Below the pieces are notes generated by a model, which had not been told where the DNA came from, did no database searches, and saw nothing but the letters and a program-made list of their open reading frames with translations. Of a stretch of 64,000 nucleotides of DNA, positions 16,379 to 25,355 are shown in pieces. A program made the position numbers and the translations under genes. The stretch lies in NCBI RefSeq assembly GCF_000716605.1, contig NZ_JNXE01000015.1:1-64000 (forward strand), read 5' to 3'. The DNA comes from Streptomyces sp. NRRL F-525 (GTDB lineage Bacteria > Actinomycetota > Actinomycetes > Streptomycetales > Streptomycetaceae). Every line of letters begins with the position of its first letter. Position 1 is the first letter of the stretch.

Positions 16379-18081
16379 GCCCCACCACTCTTCCCGCCGC
16401 CGGTCCGGAACACGGGCACGTCACCTTCCTGGGTGCCGGACCCGGAGATCCGGGACTGCTCACACTGCGCGCCGTAGAGGCGCTGGCGAACGCGGACGTT
16501 CTCGTCGCCGAGCACGAGGTGCTCGACGTCGTACGTGCGCACGCCCGACCCGGCGTAGCCGTCGTGCATCCGGATCCGGGTCCTTCTTCGGACTCGTTCC
16601 CGGGCACAGGCACGCCTCAACTAACGGTTGTTGACGGTGCGTCAACAACCGTTGGCCTACCCGCTGTGCGGGATGCGGCACATCTTGTCATGGAGGCCGC
16701 GCGGGGCGGCAGGCGGGTCGTGCGTGCGGTGTCCGGCGACCCCGGACTAGATACGTACGCCGCCGAGGAAATGCTCGCCTGTGTCGCCGCGGGTGTGCCT
16801 TTCGAGGTCGTCCCGGGTGTCGCGGCGGCCGTCGGCGTGCCCGCGTATGCCGGTGTCCCGCTGCGGGACGCGCAGGGCGCGGACGTCCGGTTCGTGGACG
16901 CCCGTACCGCGTCGGACCGGTGCTGGACGGAGGTGGGGGCGTCGGACGGCACGGTGGTCGTGTCTACGTCCCTGGACTCGGTGGCTTCGGCCGCCGGTGA
17001 GCTTGTCGCTGCGGGTCGTAAGCCTGATACGCCTATGACCGTCACAGTGGCTGGTACGACCACTCGTCAGCGGACCTGGTCCGCGACGCTCGGGACGATC
17101 GCGCAGACGCTGAAGCAGGCGAAGGTGCTGCCGTCCCCTGATGGCGGCCGGCCGGTGATAGCCGTGGTCGGTGAGCGGTCCGCCGCCGCGCAGCGCGACC
17201 AGTTGTCGTGGTTCGAGTCCAAGCCGTTGTTCGGCTGGAAGGTGCTCGTGCCGCGTACGAAGGAGCAGGCGGCTTCGCTCTCCGACCAGTTGAGGTCGTA
17301 CGGGGCTGTTCCGCACGAGGTGCCTACGATCGCCGTCGAGCCGCCGCGGACGCCGCAGCAGATGGAGCGGGCGGTCAAGGGGCTCGTGACCGGACGGTAC
17401 GAGTGGATCGCTTTCACCTCTGTGAACGCGGTCAAGGCCGTGCGGGAGAAGTTCGAGGAGTACGGGCTTGATGCGCGGGCGTTCGCCGGGATCAAGGTCG
17501 CCGCGGTCGGGGAGTCGACGGCCAAGGCGCTGGTTGCCTTTGGTGTGAAGCCGGATCTGGTGCCGAGTGGGGAGCAGTCCGCGGCCGGGTTGCTTGAGGA
17601 CTGGCCTCCCTATGACCCCGTTTTTGATCCGATCGACCGGGTGTTCCTGCCCCGTGCGGACATCGCTACGGAGACTCTCGTCGCCGGGCTGATCGAGCTC
17701 GGGTGGGAGGTGGATGACGTGACCGCCTATCGGACCGTGCGGGCGTCGCCGCCGCCGGCGGATACGCGGGAGGCGATCAAGGGGGGCGGGTTTGACGCCG
17801 TTCTCTTCACGTCCTCTTCCACTGTGCGGAACCTGGTGGGGATCGCCGGGAAGCCGCACAACGTGACCGTGATCGCGTGTATTGGTCCTGCTACGGCGAA
17901 GACGGCCGAGGAGCATGGGCTTCGGGTGGATGTGATGGCTCCGGAGCCGTCTGTGCACAAGTTGGCCGAGGCGTTGGCGAACTTCGGGTTGCGTAGGCGG
18001 GCGGCGGCTCAGGAGGCGGGGGATCCTGTTACCCGGCCCAGTGAGCGTCGGCCTGGGGCTCGGCGGCGTCGGACGACCTGA
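16375..18081 (+). CDS. hemD: uroporphyrinogen-III methyltransferase/synthase fusion
   Basis: A 568-residue two-domain enzyme. Residues 1-260 form a SUMT/CobA-type methyltransferase (FLGAGPGDPGLLTLRAVEAL, then VSGDPGLDTYAAEE), which would make precorrin-2 for sirohaem or B12. Residues 275-540 form uroporphyrinogen-III synthase (HemD), ending ALFTSSSTVRNLVG and CIGPATAKTAEEHGL. Such fusions are normal in Streptomyces. The GTG at 16375 overlaps the hemC stop. A basic low-complexity tail follows residue 550. The methyltransferase half has lost or changed some canonical SUMT residues, so I am surer of the HemD activity than of methylation. A repeat copy follows 31 bp after the stop. Confidence 0.93.
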   Translation: MSPTTLPAAGPEHGHVTFLGAGPGDPGLLTLRAVEALANADVLVAEHEVLDVVRAHARPGVAVVHPDPGPSSDSFPGTGTPQLTVVDGASTTVGLPAVRDAAHLVMEAARGGRRVVRAVSGDPGLDTYAAEEMLACVAAGVPFEVVPGVAAAVGVPAYAGVPLRDAQGADVRFVDARTASDRCWTEVGASDGTVVVSTSLDSVASAAGELVAAGRKPDTPMTVTVAGTTTRQRTWSATLGTIAQTLKQAKVLPSPDGGRPVIAVVGERSAAAQRDQLSWFESKPLFGWKVLVPRTKEQAASLSDQLRSYGAVPHEVPTIAVEPPRTPQQMERAVKGLVTGRYEWIAFTSVNAVKAVREKFEEYGLDARAFAGIKVAAVGESTAKALVAFGVKPDLVPSGEQSAAGLLEDWPPYDPVFDPIDRVFLPRADIATETLVAGLIELGWEVDDVTAYRTVRASPPPADTREAIKGGGFDAVLFTSSSTVRNLVGIAGKPHNVTVIACIGPATAKTAEEHGLRVDVMAPEPSVHKLAEALANFGLRRRAAAQEAGDPVTRPSERRPGARRRRTT

Positions 18082-18111
18082 GGGTTCGGTTGCGGTGAGT
18101 GGGGGCGGGGG

Positions 18112-18210
18112 TCGCGGGGATTTTTCGCCCCCGCCGCCCCTACCCGTCCCATCCCTGGGGGCTGCGCCCCCAGACCCCCGCTTCGGCCTGGACGGCCTCG
18201 TCCTCAAACG
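18112..18210 (+). repeat. dispersed repeat family A, copy abutting hemB
   Basis: This 99-bp copy is identical to 3983-4081. Its right end (CCTCGTCCTCAAACG) is only 12 bp from the first usable hemB start, and it occupies the place where the hemB 5' end would normally be. It carries the same CTGGGGG/CCCCCAG hairpin, which lies between hemD and hemB. Confidence 0.92.
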
Positions 18211-18222
18211 ACCAGCCCCGTC

Positions 18223-19155
18223 ATGCGGCGGATGGTCGCTGAGACGCGCTTGCACCCGGCCGACTTCATCCTCCCGGCGTTTGTGCGGGAGGGGGTCAGT
18301 GAGCCGGTGCCGATCGGGGCCATGCCCGGGGTTGTGCAGCACACCCGGGACAGTCTGAAGAAGGCCGCCGCTGAGGCTGTTGCCGCTGGGATCTCCGGGA
18401 TCATGCTTTTCGGGGTGCCGGAGGAGTCCAAGAAGGATGCCCTGGGGACGGCGGGCACCGATCCCGACGGGATTCTGCAGGTGGCCCTGCGCGATGTGCG
18501 GGCCGAGGTCGGGGACGAACTGCTCGTCATGTCCGATCTGTGTCTTGATGAGACCACCGATCATGGGCATTGCGGGGTGCTGGACGAGTTCGGGCGCGTC
18601 GACAATGACGCGACCCTTGAGCGGTATGCCGAGATGGCCCAGGTGCAGGCCGATGCCGGGGCCCATGTCGTCGGGCCCAGCGGGATGATGGACGGGCAGA
18701 TCGGGGTCGTCCGGGACGCGCTCGACCAGATCGGGCGGGAGGACGTGGCGATCCTCGCCTACACCGTCAAGTACGCGTCGGCGTTCTTCGGGCCGTTTCG
18801 TGAGGCGGTCGGGTCCTCGTTGAAAGGGGACCGCAAGACGTATCAGCAGGACCCGGCCAACGCGCGGGACGCGATGCGGGAGTTGGCGCTCGACCTGGAG
18901 GAGGGGGCCGACATGGTGATGGTCAAGCCGGCCGGGCCCTACCTCGACATCCTGGCCAAGGTCGCCGAGGTCTCGGACGTGCCCGTCGCCGCGTATCAGA
19001 TCTCCGGCGAGTACTCGATGATCGAGGCCGCCGCCGAGAAGGGCTGGATCGACCGGGACCAGGCGATCTTCGAGGCGCTCACCGGGATCAAGCGGGCCGG
19101 GGCGCGGAACATCCTCACGTACTGGGCGGTGGAGGCGGCGCAGAAGCTGCGCTGA
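18223..19155 (+). CDS. hemB: porphobilinogen synthase (ALA dehydratase), N-terminally shortened
   Basis: A 310-residue enzyme joining two 5-aminolevulinate molecules into porphobilinogen. The zinc-binding cysteines are in [17 protein letters not shown], and the catalytic lysines are in [15 protein letters not shown] and [11 protein letters not shown]. Other HemB proteins begin about 15-20 residues earlier with a basic arm ending in a TTP(V/A)MRRM-like motif. Here the codons just before ATG 18223 still read TTSPV in frame, but a family A repeat then takes over. There is no in-frame start upstream and no ribosome site at 18223. Either the arm was lost to the repeat, or translation starts in an unusual way. 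The missing arm normally helps oligomer assembly. Confidence 0.9.
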   Translation: MRRMVAETRLHPADFILPAFVREGVSEPVPIGAMPGVVQHTRDSLKKAAAEAVAAGISGIMLFGVPEESKKDALGTAGTDPDGILQVALRDVRAEVGDELLVMSDLCLDETTDHGHCGVLDEFGRVDNDATLERYAEMAQVQADAGAHVVGPSGMMDGQIGVVRDALDQIGREDVAILAYTVKYASAFFGPFREAVGSSLKGDRKTYQQDPANARDAMRELALDLEEGADMVMVKPAGPYLDILAKVAEVSDVPVAAYQISGEYSMIEAAAEKGWIDRDQAIFEALTGIKRAGARNILTYWAVEAAQKLR

Positions 19156-19411
19156 CCCGACCGTCGAACGCCCGCTGAACATCCGTCAATTGGCAACGCT
19201 TGGAGATCGTTCCGGCGTCGGGGTGATCTCGGTTCCCTCCCTCGGTAGGGTCTGGCGTGAAATCGCTGATGGGTGTGGGGAGTTGTGTCCCGGTTGGCGG
19301 CCTTGTGTCCGGTACTTATGCGGATTTGACGCGTCCGCATCAGTGTCCTTACCTTCTGCGCCTGGCCTGATCCGTTCTGGATGGTCCGAACGTCGATCCC
19401 TGGGGGACACC

Positions 19412-19786
19412 ATGAGCTATTTCATCGAGGCACTGAAGAAGTACGCGGTATTCAGCGGGCGCGCGCGTCGCAAGGAGTACTGGCAGTTCGGTCTCTTCTT
19501 CGCGATCATCGCCCTCGTGCTGGTCGTCCTCGCGCTCGTGACCAAGGCGCCGGCCCTCTTCGGTCTGGTGGGCCTCTACTACGTCGCCCTCCTGCTGCCC
19601 GGCCTGGGTGTCAGCGTCCGTCGTCTGCACGACATCGGCCGCTCCGGCTGGTGGCTGTTCTTCTACATCGTCCCGATCGCCGGTCCCATCACCCTGCTGG
19701 TGTTCAACTGCACGGACAGCGCCCCCGGCGCGAACGAGTACGGCCCGAACCCGAAGGAAGCCGCCGGGATCCCGGCGCACGTCTGA
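19412..19786 (+). CDS. DUF805 membrane protein
   Basis: A 124-residue inner-membrane protein of the DUF805 (YhaH-like) family. It opens with MSYFIEALKKYAVFSGRARR and KEYWQFGLFF, the family signature, followed by three or four hydrophobic segments and the conserved VRRLHDIGRSGWW block. The family's function is unknown. GGGGGA precedes the ATG at 19412. A 255-bp gap after hemB presumably holds its promoter. It is transcribed towards a small lipoprotein gene on the other strand. The first 200 bases of the gap show nothing else. Confidence 0.93.
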   Translation: MSYFIEALKKYAVFSGRARRKEYWQFGLFFAIIALVLVVLALVTKAPALFGLVGLYYVALLLPGLGVSVRRLHDIGRSGWWLFFYIVPIAGPITLLVFNCTDSAPGANEYGPNPKEAAGIPAHV

Positions 19787-19825
19787 TCGCACGGGTCGTT
19801 CTGATCGCACCCGCCACGAGGCCCG

Positions 19826-19999
19826 TCAGGGCGTGGCCCCCGTCGACACCGACGACGTGGGGCTCACGCCGGACGGGCCTTCGTCGCGTACGCCCATGCC
19901 GTCCTTGCATCCCGAGAGCAGCAGCAGCGCGGTGAGTACGGCCGCCGTGGTGGCCAGGACGCGGATGCGGGTGCCGGTGCGGGCGGTGCGGGCGGGCAT
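19826..19999 (-). CDS. small lipoprotein, 57 residues
   Basis: A 57-residue protein with a textbook lipoprotein signal: basic start MPARTARTGTRIRVL, a leucine/alanine-rich core, and lipobox LLSGC with the lipidated cysteine at residue 31. Only 26 residues remain after processing (CKDGMGVRDEGPSGV and a Ser/Thr tail), so it can hardly be an enzyme. The start has a GGGGGA-type ribosome site (opposite strand of the CCCCCT at 20005). It converges with the DUF805 gene and diverges from the methyltransferase gene. Too short for routine callers. Function unknown; being a coding gene is likely on signal and spacing. Confidence 0.75.
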   Translation of the reverse strand: MPARTARTGTRIRVLATTAAVLTALLLLSGCKDGMGVRDEGPSGVSPTSSVSTGATP

Positions 20000-20273
20000 G
20001 GGGTCCCCCTCTGGAAGCGAAGCGTCATCGGGTGCAGCTTGGGCGGTCGCGCGGGGTCCGGTCTACGGCTGTCGCCGGATTCGGGACGCCGGGACCGTCC
20101 CGGCCGCGCTGACCTGCGGGGATGTCGGTTGGTGCGGGCACGTCGCGGGACGCCGGGAAGGGCGGTGGGGGCCGTCCCCCCGGACTTGGGCACCATCAAG
20201 TCCCGGCGGGAGTTAGGTTGTTGGCCACTGCTCTTGTTGCCCTTTGAATGACCCACTCTTCTGGGAGACGCGC

Positions 20274-21176
20274 ATGCCCGGTGACGCCCTCAGCCAAGAC
20301 CCCGCCGAGCTGAGAAGGAGGATCGACACCAGCAAGGCCCACCCGGCCCGCGTCTACGACGTCTTCCTCGGCGGCAAGGACAACTACCCCGTCGACCGCG
20401 AGGCCGCGGCCGCCGCGCTCGCCGCCAACCCGCGCGGGTATCTCGACGTACGGCACAACCGCGACTTCATGCGCCGCGCCGTGACCCGGCTGTCGCAGGA
20501 GCACGGGGTGCGCCAGTTCCTCGACATCGGCACCGGGCTGCCCACCGCGGAGAACGTGCACCAGATCGCGCAGGGCATCGAGCCCGAGTCGCGGATCGTC
20601 TACGTCGACAACGACCCGGTGGTCCTCGCGCACGCCCGCGCGCTGCTCACGAGCAGTCCCGAGGGCCGTACCGACTACATCGACGCCGATCTGCGCCGCC
20701 CGGCCGACATCCTCGAACAGGCCGCCAAGACCCTCGACTTCAACGAGCCGATCGCCCTGCTGCTGGTGGCGATCCTGCACTTCGTGGAGGACGAGGAGGC
20801 GTATCCGCTGGTGCGTGAACTGGTGGACGTGCTGCCGTCCGGCAGCCACCTCGTGCTCAGTCATCTGACCGACGAGATGCACCCGATCCCGGCCCGGGCG
20901 GTCCAACGGACCTACACGGAGCGGGGGTTCACCTTCGTATTCCGGTCCAAGGACGAGGTCGAGCGGCTCTTCACCGAGACCCCGGGCGTCACCCTGGACG
21001 AGCCCGGTGTCGTCCCGGCGCACAAGTGGCACCCCGGTCCGGCGCCCGCGCCGCCGGTGGTCGAGCAGGCGTATTTCGAGAGTCTCGACGACATCGAGAA
21101 GATCACCTACCGGGACATCAACGACGTGACCGACGACGACATCAACGTCTATGGGGCGACCGGCAAGAAGGCCTGA
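20274..21176 (+). CDS. DUF574-type SAM-dependent methyltransferase
   Basis: A 300-residue protein of the S-adenosyl methyltransferase family (DUF574) that is greatly expanded in actinomycetes. Signatures include HPARVYDVFLGGKDNY near residue 30, FLDIGTGLPTAENVH as the SAM-binding glycine loop, VYVDNDPVVLAHARALL as the acidic strand, and the helix AVQRTYTERG. The natural substrate of these proteins is unknown; they are often scattered singly in the genome. The ATG at 20274 follows GGGAG, and the upstream ATG at 20244 is less likely. The C-terminal 40 residues are acidic and probably a separate extension. Confidence 0.92.
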   Translation: MPGDALSQDPAELRRRIDTSKAHPARVYDVFLGGKDNYPVDREAAAAALAANPRGYLDVRHNRDFMRRAVTRLSQEHGVRQFLDIGTGLPTAENVHQIAQGIEPESRIVYVDNDPVVLAHARALLTSSPEGRTDYIDADLRRPADILEQAAKTLDFNEPIALLLVAILHFVEDEEAYPLVRELVDVLPSGSHLVLSHLTDEMHPIPARAVQRTYTERGFTFVFRSKDEVERLFTETPGVTLDEPGVVPAHKWHPGPAPAPPVVEQAYFESLDDIEKITYRDINDVTDDDINVYGATGKKA

Positions 21177-21259
21177 CGCCGGGGGCTCGGGGCGGGGGTG
21201 TCCGTCCGGATCGCGGAAACCTGTTTGTAGGCGGCACCTACCTTCCTACGCTGTCCGCC

Positions 21260-22492
21260 ATGACCGTCATCGAGCCCGCCCCCGCCCCCGCCGTTCTCCC
21301 GCCGCTCGCCGCGCGCGCCCGTGCGATCGGGGGTTCGCCCGTACGGGACATCCTCGCCGTCACCGCCCGCCCCGAGGTGATCAACTTCGCGGGCGGGCTC
21401 CCGGCCCCCGAACTCTTCGACACGGCCGGTATCGCGGCCGCGTACCAGGCGGTGTTCGCGGAGACGCCCGCGCGGGCGCTGCAGTACGCGACGACCGAGG
21501 GCGAGCCGGTGCTCCGTGCCGCGCTCGCCGAGCGGAACTCGGCGCGCGGGCTGCCGACCGGTGCCGACGACCTCCTCGTCACCACCGGATCGCAGCAGGC
21601 GCTGTCGCTGCTCGCGACCGCGCTGCTGGAGCCCGGGGACGTCGTCCTCGTCGAAAGTCCCTGTTATCTGGCGGCACTTCAGGTCTTCGCGTTCGCCGGG
21701 GCGCGGGTCGTCGCCGTGCCCAGTGACTCCGCCGGGCTGGACCCCGAGGCACTGGACGAACTCGTCGTCCGGGAGCGGCCCAAGCTGCTCTACACCGTGC
21801 CGACCTTCCAGAACCCCACCGGCCGCACCCTGCCCGCCGACCGCCGGGCCGCCGTCGCCGCGGTCGCCGTGCGGCGCGGGCTGTGGATCGTGGAGGACGA
21901 TCCCTATGGCGAACTCCGCTTCGAGGGCGAGCGGTTGCCGTGGATCGCGGCGCAGGAGGGTGCGGCGGACCGTACGGTGCTGCTCGGTTCCTTCTCCAAG
22001 GTGATGGCCCCGGGGCTGCGGCTCGGGTGGCTGCGCGCGCCGGCCGCCTTGCTGCGGGCCTGTGTTGTCGCCAAGCAGGCCGCCGATCTGCACACCCCGA
22101 CCGTCAACCAGCTCGCCGCCGCGCGGTACTTGGCGGACAACGACCTGGACGCGCATGTGGCGCGGGTGGCCGGGGTGTACCGGGAGCGGCGGGACGCCAT
22201 GCTCGGGGGTCTTGCCAACGCCCTTCCCGAGGAGTCCAGTTGGGAGCGGCCCGAGGGCGGCATGTTCCTGTGGGCGCGGCTCCCGGAGTCGTACGACACG
22301 ACGGAACTGGTGTCACGCGTGCTGCGGCAGGACGTGGCCTATGTGCCGGGGGCGCCCTTCTACGCCGGGGAGCCCGACCGGTCGACGATGCGGTTGTGCT
22401 TCGTGACGCAGACGCCGGGGGAGATCCGGGAGGGGCTCAGGAGGTTGGGGGAGGGGCTGAGGGAAGGGCTGGGGGATTCCATCTCGGGGTAG
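21260..22492 (+). CDS. PLP-dependent aminotransferase, class I/II
   Basis: A 410-residue fold-type I aminotransferase resembling 2-aminoadipate/aromatic aminotransferases (the group without a GntR domain). The PLP lysine lies in GSFSKVMAPGLRLGW, the ring-stacking region is ESPCYLAALQVF, and VPTFQNPTGRTL and VEDDPYGELRFEG are conserved. The substrate probably includes an aromatic or 2-aminoadipate-like amino acid. An inverted repeat GTAGG-N5-CCTAC (21227-21241) sits just upstream of the start and could bind a regulator. It is followed after 80 bp by the FHA-flavoprotein gene on the same strand. The family is certain; the substrate is open. Confidence 0.92.
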   Translation: MTVIEPAPAPAVLPPLAARARAIGGSPVRDILAVTARPEVINFAGGLPAPELFDTAGIAAAYQAVFAETPARALQYATTEGEPVLRAALAERNSARGLPTGADDLLVTTGSQQALSLLATALLEPGDVVLVESPCYLAALQVFAFAGARVVAVPSDSAGLDPEALDELVVRERPKLLYTVPTFQNPTGRTLPADRRAAVAAVAVRRGLWIVEDDPYGELRFEGERLPWIAAQEGAADRTVLLGSFSKVMAPGLRLGWLRAPAALLRACVVAKQAADLHTPTVNQLAAARYLADNDLDAHVARVAGVYRERRDAMLGGLANALPEESSWERPEGGMFLWARLPESYDTTELVSRVLRQDVAYVPGAPFYAGEPDRSTMRLCFVTQTPGEIREGLRRLGEGLREGLGDSISG

Positions 22493-22572
22493 TGCGCTTA
22501 TGGTGGCCGAAGGTCCTTGAATCGGTGAATCCCCTTGGAAACGCGCCGAGTTGAACCCTGGGAGGAAATGCC

Positions 22573-24471
22573 ATGGCACCGGTGCTCGTCGGACGTGAGG
22601 GTCTGCTGGCGGGAGAGCGCATCCCGATCGTCGACACCCGCGTCACCTTCGGACGCAACGCGGGGAACACGGTCGTCATCGCCAGCCCGAGCGTCTCGCG
22701 TTTCCACGCGGAGATCGTCTTCGACCAGGACGAGGGCTACGTCCTGCGCGACTGCGGCAGCAGCAACGGCACGCAGGTCAACGGGGAGGAGGTGGAGGCC
22801 CGGCTGCTGCAGCCCGGGGACGAAATCACCATCGGGGACCAGGAGTTCCGCTTCGAGGTCGCCGACGCGATGCAGACCCTGATGGCGCTCAACCTGCCCC
22901 GCTCCGTGACCCACCCGGAGGAAGAGGGTTCGCTGCTGCGGGTCACCGTCGTGGGCGGGGGTCCCGTCGGCCTCTCCATGGCCCTGCTCCTTGAGCACTT
23001 CCTCGGCGCGCAGGTGAAGATCACGGTCTACGAGGGCCGTTGGCGCAAGGACGGCCGCCGTGTCGTCTGGAAGAGCGAGGCCGAGGGCAATGTGCGGCGC
23101 CAGCAGGTGGTGACGGTGCAGAGCCGGCAGTACCTCGCGTGGCCGCAGTACGTCCAGGAGCGGCTCTTCGACCCCGAGCACTTCACCGAGATGTGGCCCT
23201 CGGGCCCGGACTCGATCGGCGACCACCACCCGCGGAACATGCGGATCGCCTACATCGAGGACACGCTGCTGGAGCTGGCGAACGAGAAGCGGGACCGAAT
23301 ACGGCTCATACCGGCCAAGTTCGACCCGGCGGAGCAGCGCGACGAACTCGCCAGCCAGCATGTGCTCGCCATCTGTGACGGCGGCCGGTCGCGCACCCGG
23401 GAGCACTTCGCGGCCAGGTTCGGCAAGGCGGACGAGTCGATCTACTCCCTCGACGGGGTCCATCTGCGGGACGTGGTCCTCGGGTTGCGGGTGAAGTCGG
23501 AACTCCCCGACCCCATGGCGATCCTGCTGACGGTCGCTCAGAACCGTTTCCTGCTCAACTCGTTGCGCGGCGAGGGCTTCCTCAACATGCGGCTGACCGA
23601 CACCGAGTTGGGGGAGGTCATCGGCATCGACCCGGTCCGCCGGGTCTTCGAGGAGTGCATCGCCTCGCGCCCGTGCCTGATGAACCGCGACGAGCACGGC
23701 GACTTCCAGTGCGCGACCCACGGCACGCTGTTCCTGCCGGCGCTGATCAAGGGATCGCCCTTGTGGAAGCGCGTGCACGAGGGCCTACGGCTCTTCGACG
23801 TCTCCGACCAGGATCTGTCCGCGGTCACGAGCTTCCGGCTGGACATGGTGCAACGCCCGCGCTTCTCGGCCGAGTTGCTGCCGCCGACCGTCAACTCGCC
23901 CGGTACGTACGGCTTTCTGCTCGGCGACGCGGCCAACGCGATCCACTTCTGGCCGGGCCGGGGCCTCAACAGCGGCCTCGCGTCGGCGATTTCGCTGGCC
24001 CGCTCCCTCAACAGCGCCTGGAACGGCCGTCCGTTCCGCGACGCGGACTTCCTACGGCACGAAGCCGCGATGTCGATGCTCCAGTACCGGCACAAGAGCC
24101 GCGCCTGGAAGGCCATGGTCACCACCGACGACCAGGGCGTCACCTGGGCGATCAAGGACATCATCGACCACGGCATCGACGGGATCGCGGAGGAACCGGA
24201 CCGCGAGGCGGACACGGCCACGCTGCTGGCCCGCATGGGTGCCATCCGCGACCGACTCGCCCCCCGCCTGGCGGGCATGCCGGACGACGAGGCGATCCTG
24301 GAGAGGCTCCAGACGCTGGAGTCCAGGACCCTGCGCATGCTCGTCCTCAGCGGCGCGTGGGACACCCTGACGATGGGCGGCGAGGAGGTCGACATCGACA
24401 TCTTCTACGGCCAGGACTCGACGGCGGCGGCCGCGGCGGTGGAGGCGTTGGAGTCGGCGACGCAGCAGTGA
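22573..24471 (+). CDS. FHA domain fused to FAD-dependent monooxygenase-like protein
   Basis: A 632-residue fusion. Residues 1-97 form a forkhead-associated domain: TFGRNAGNTVVI, the phosphothreonine-contacting SVSRFHAEI and GSSNGTQVNG are intact. Residues 122 onward are a flavoprotein with VTVVGGGPVGLSMALLLEHF for FAD, an ICDGGRSR block, and LLGDAANAIHFWPGRGLNSG near residue 450, the flavin-proximal GD motif. The last 140 residues are helical. The flavoprotein part, with RRQQVVTVQSRQY after the first strand, recalls MICAL-type monooxygenases more than small aromatic hydroxylases; that is my inference. It could tie an oxidation to Ser/Thr kinase signalling. It precedes the NAT gene by 35 nt. 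Confidence 0.88.
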   Translation: MAPVLVGREGLLAGERIPIVDTRVTFGRNAGNTVVIASPSVSRFHAEIVFDQDEGYVLRDCGSSNGTQVNGEEVEARLLQPGDEITIGDQEFRFEVADAMQTLMALNLPRSVTHPEEEGSLLRVTVVGGGPVGLSMALLLEHFLGAQVKITVYEGRWRKDGRRVVWKSEAEGNVRRQQVVTVQSRQYLAWPQYVQERLFDPEHFTEMWPSGPDSIGDHHPRNMRIAYIEDTLLELANEKRDRIRLIPAKFDPAEQRDELASQHVLAICDGGRSRTREHFAARFGKADESIYSLDGVHLRDVVLGLRVKSELPDPMAILLTVAQNRFLLNSLRGEGFLNMRLTDTELGEVIGIDPVRRVFEECIASRPCLMNRDEHGDFQCATHGTLFLPALIKGSPLWKRVHEGLRLFDVSDQDLSAVTSFRLDMVQRPRFSAELLPPTVNSPGTYGFLLGDAANAIHFWPGRGLNSGLASAISLARSLNSAWNGRPFRDADFLRHEAAMSMLQYRHKSRAWKAMVTTDDQGVTWAIKDIIDHGIDGIAEEPDREADTATLLARMGAIRDRLAPRLAGMPDDEAILERLQTLESRTLRMLVLSGAWDTLTMGGEEVDIDIFYGQDSTAAAAAVEALESATQQ

Positions 24472-24506
24472 CCGGAGTTCGGCCGGTGATTTCGTAGGGT
24501 GGGGGC

Positions 24507-25331
24507 ATGTCTGACAGTGGCGGCTTCGACCTGGACGAATACCTCGCGCACATCGGTTGGGAGGGTGAGCGGCGGGCCGACCTGGGGACGTTGCGGGGCG
24601 TGCATCTCGCGCACATGCGGGGCATCCCGTTCGAGAACCTGGACGCGCTCCGGCGTACGGCTCCCTCGCTCGAACTGCCCGATCTCATGGCCAAGTTGGT
24701 GCGCGGTCGGCGCGGTGGCTACTGCTACGAGCACAACACGCTGCTCGCCACCGCGCTGCGGGCGCTCGGCTTCGGGGTGACGTTGCTGGCGGCGCGGGTG
24801 GTCGTGGGTGCGGACCGGATGGAGAGCCGTCCGCGTACGCACATGGCGCTGCTGGTGGAGGTACCGGGGGACTCACAGCGGTACCTGGCCGATGTCGGGT
24901 TCGGGGCGATCGGGGGGTTGCTGGAGCCGGTACCGGTGGTGGTGGGCGGGGAGTTCGAGGGCGCGGGGCGCAGGCACCGGTTCGTCCAGGTGCCGCACCG
25001 GGGGCCGTTGGAACTGCTGGTGCTCCAGGCATACGGAAACGGTGCCTGGGAGCCGCAGTACGCCTTCACCCTGGAGCCCTTCGAGCACGTGGACTTCGAC
25101 GTCATCAACTGGCACATCGCCACGAACCCGCGCTCCCCGTTCACCAAGGGCCTCTTCGTCCAGCGCGTCACCCCTGACCGTCATCTCCTGCTCCACGGCC
25201 GCGTGTTGACCGAGACGCGGGCCGATGGAGCTGTGAGCGAACGGGAGTTGACGGACGAGGGGGAGGTACGGCGGTTGCTGGACGAGGAGTTCGGGATCGC
25301 GGCGCCTGAGGGGATGAAGCTGCTCAGCTGA
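24507..25331 (+). CDS. nat: arylamine N-acetyltransferase
   Basis: A 274-residue NAT that moves acetyl groups from acetyl-CoA to arylamines, hydrazines or related amines. The catalytic triad is plain: C73 in RGGYCYEHN, H112 in RTHMALLV and D129 in YLADVGFG. Length and domain order are those of bacterial NATs. In actinobacteria such enzymes can also act in polyketide chain release, but no polyketide genes are near. It starts 35 nt after the FHA-flavoprotein gene and is probably co-transcribed. It converges with the DUF4253 gene (24 nt apart). Confidence 0.95.
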   Translation: MSDSGGFDLDEYLAHIGWEGERRADLGTLRGVHLAHMRGIPFENLDALRRTAPSLELPDLMAKLVRGRRGGYCYEHNTLLATALRALGFGVTLLAARVVVGADRMESRPRTHMALLVEVPGDSQRYLADVGFGAIGGLLEPVPVVVGGEFEGAGRRHRFVQVPHRGPLELLVLQAYGNGAWEPQYAFTLEPFEHVDFDVINWHIATNPRSPFTKGLFVQRVTPDRHLLLHGRVLTETRADGAVSERELTDEGEVRRLLDEEFGIAAPEGMKLLS

Positions 25332-25355
25332 TCCGGGGTGGGGGTGCCTGGCGGG

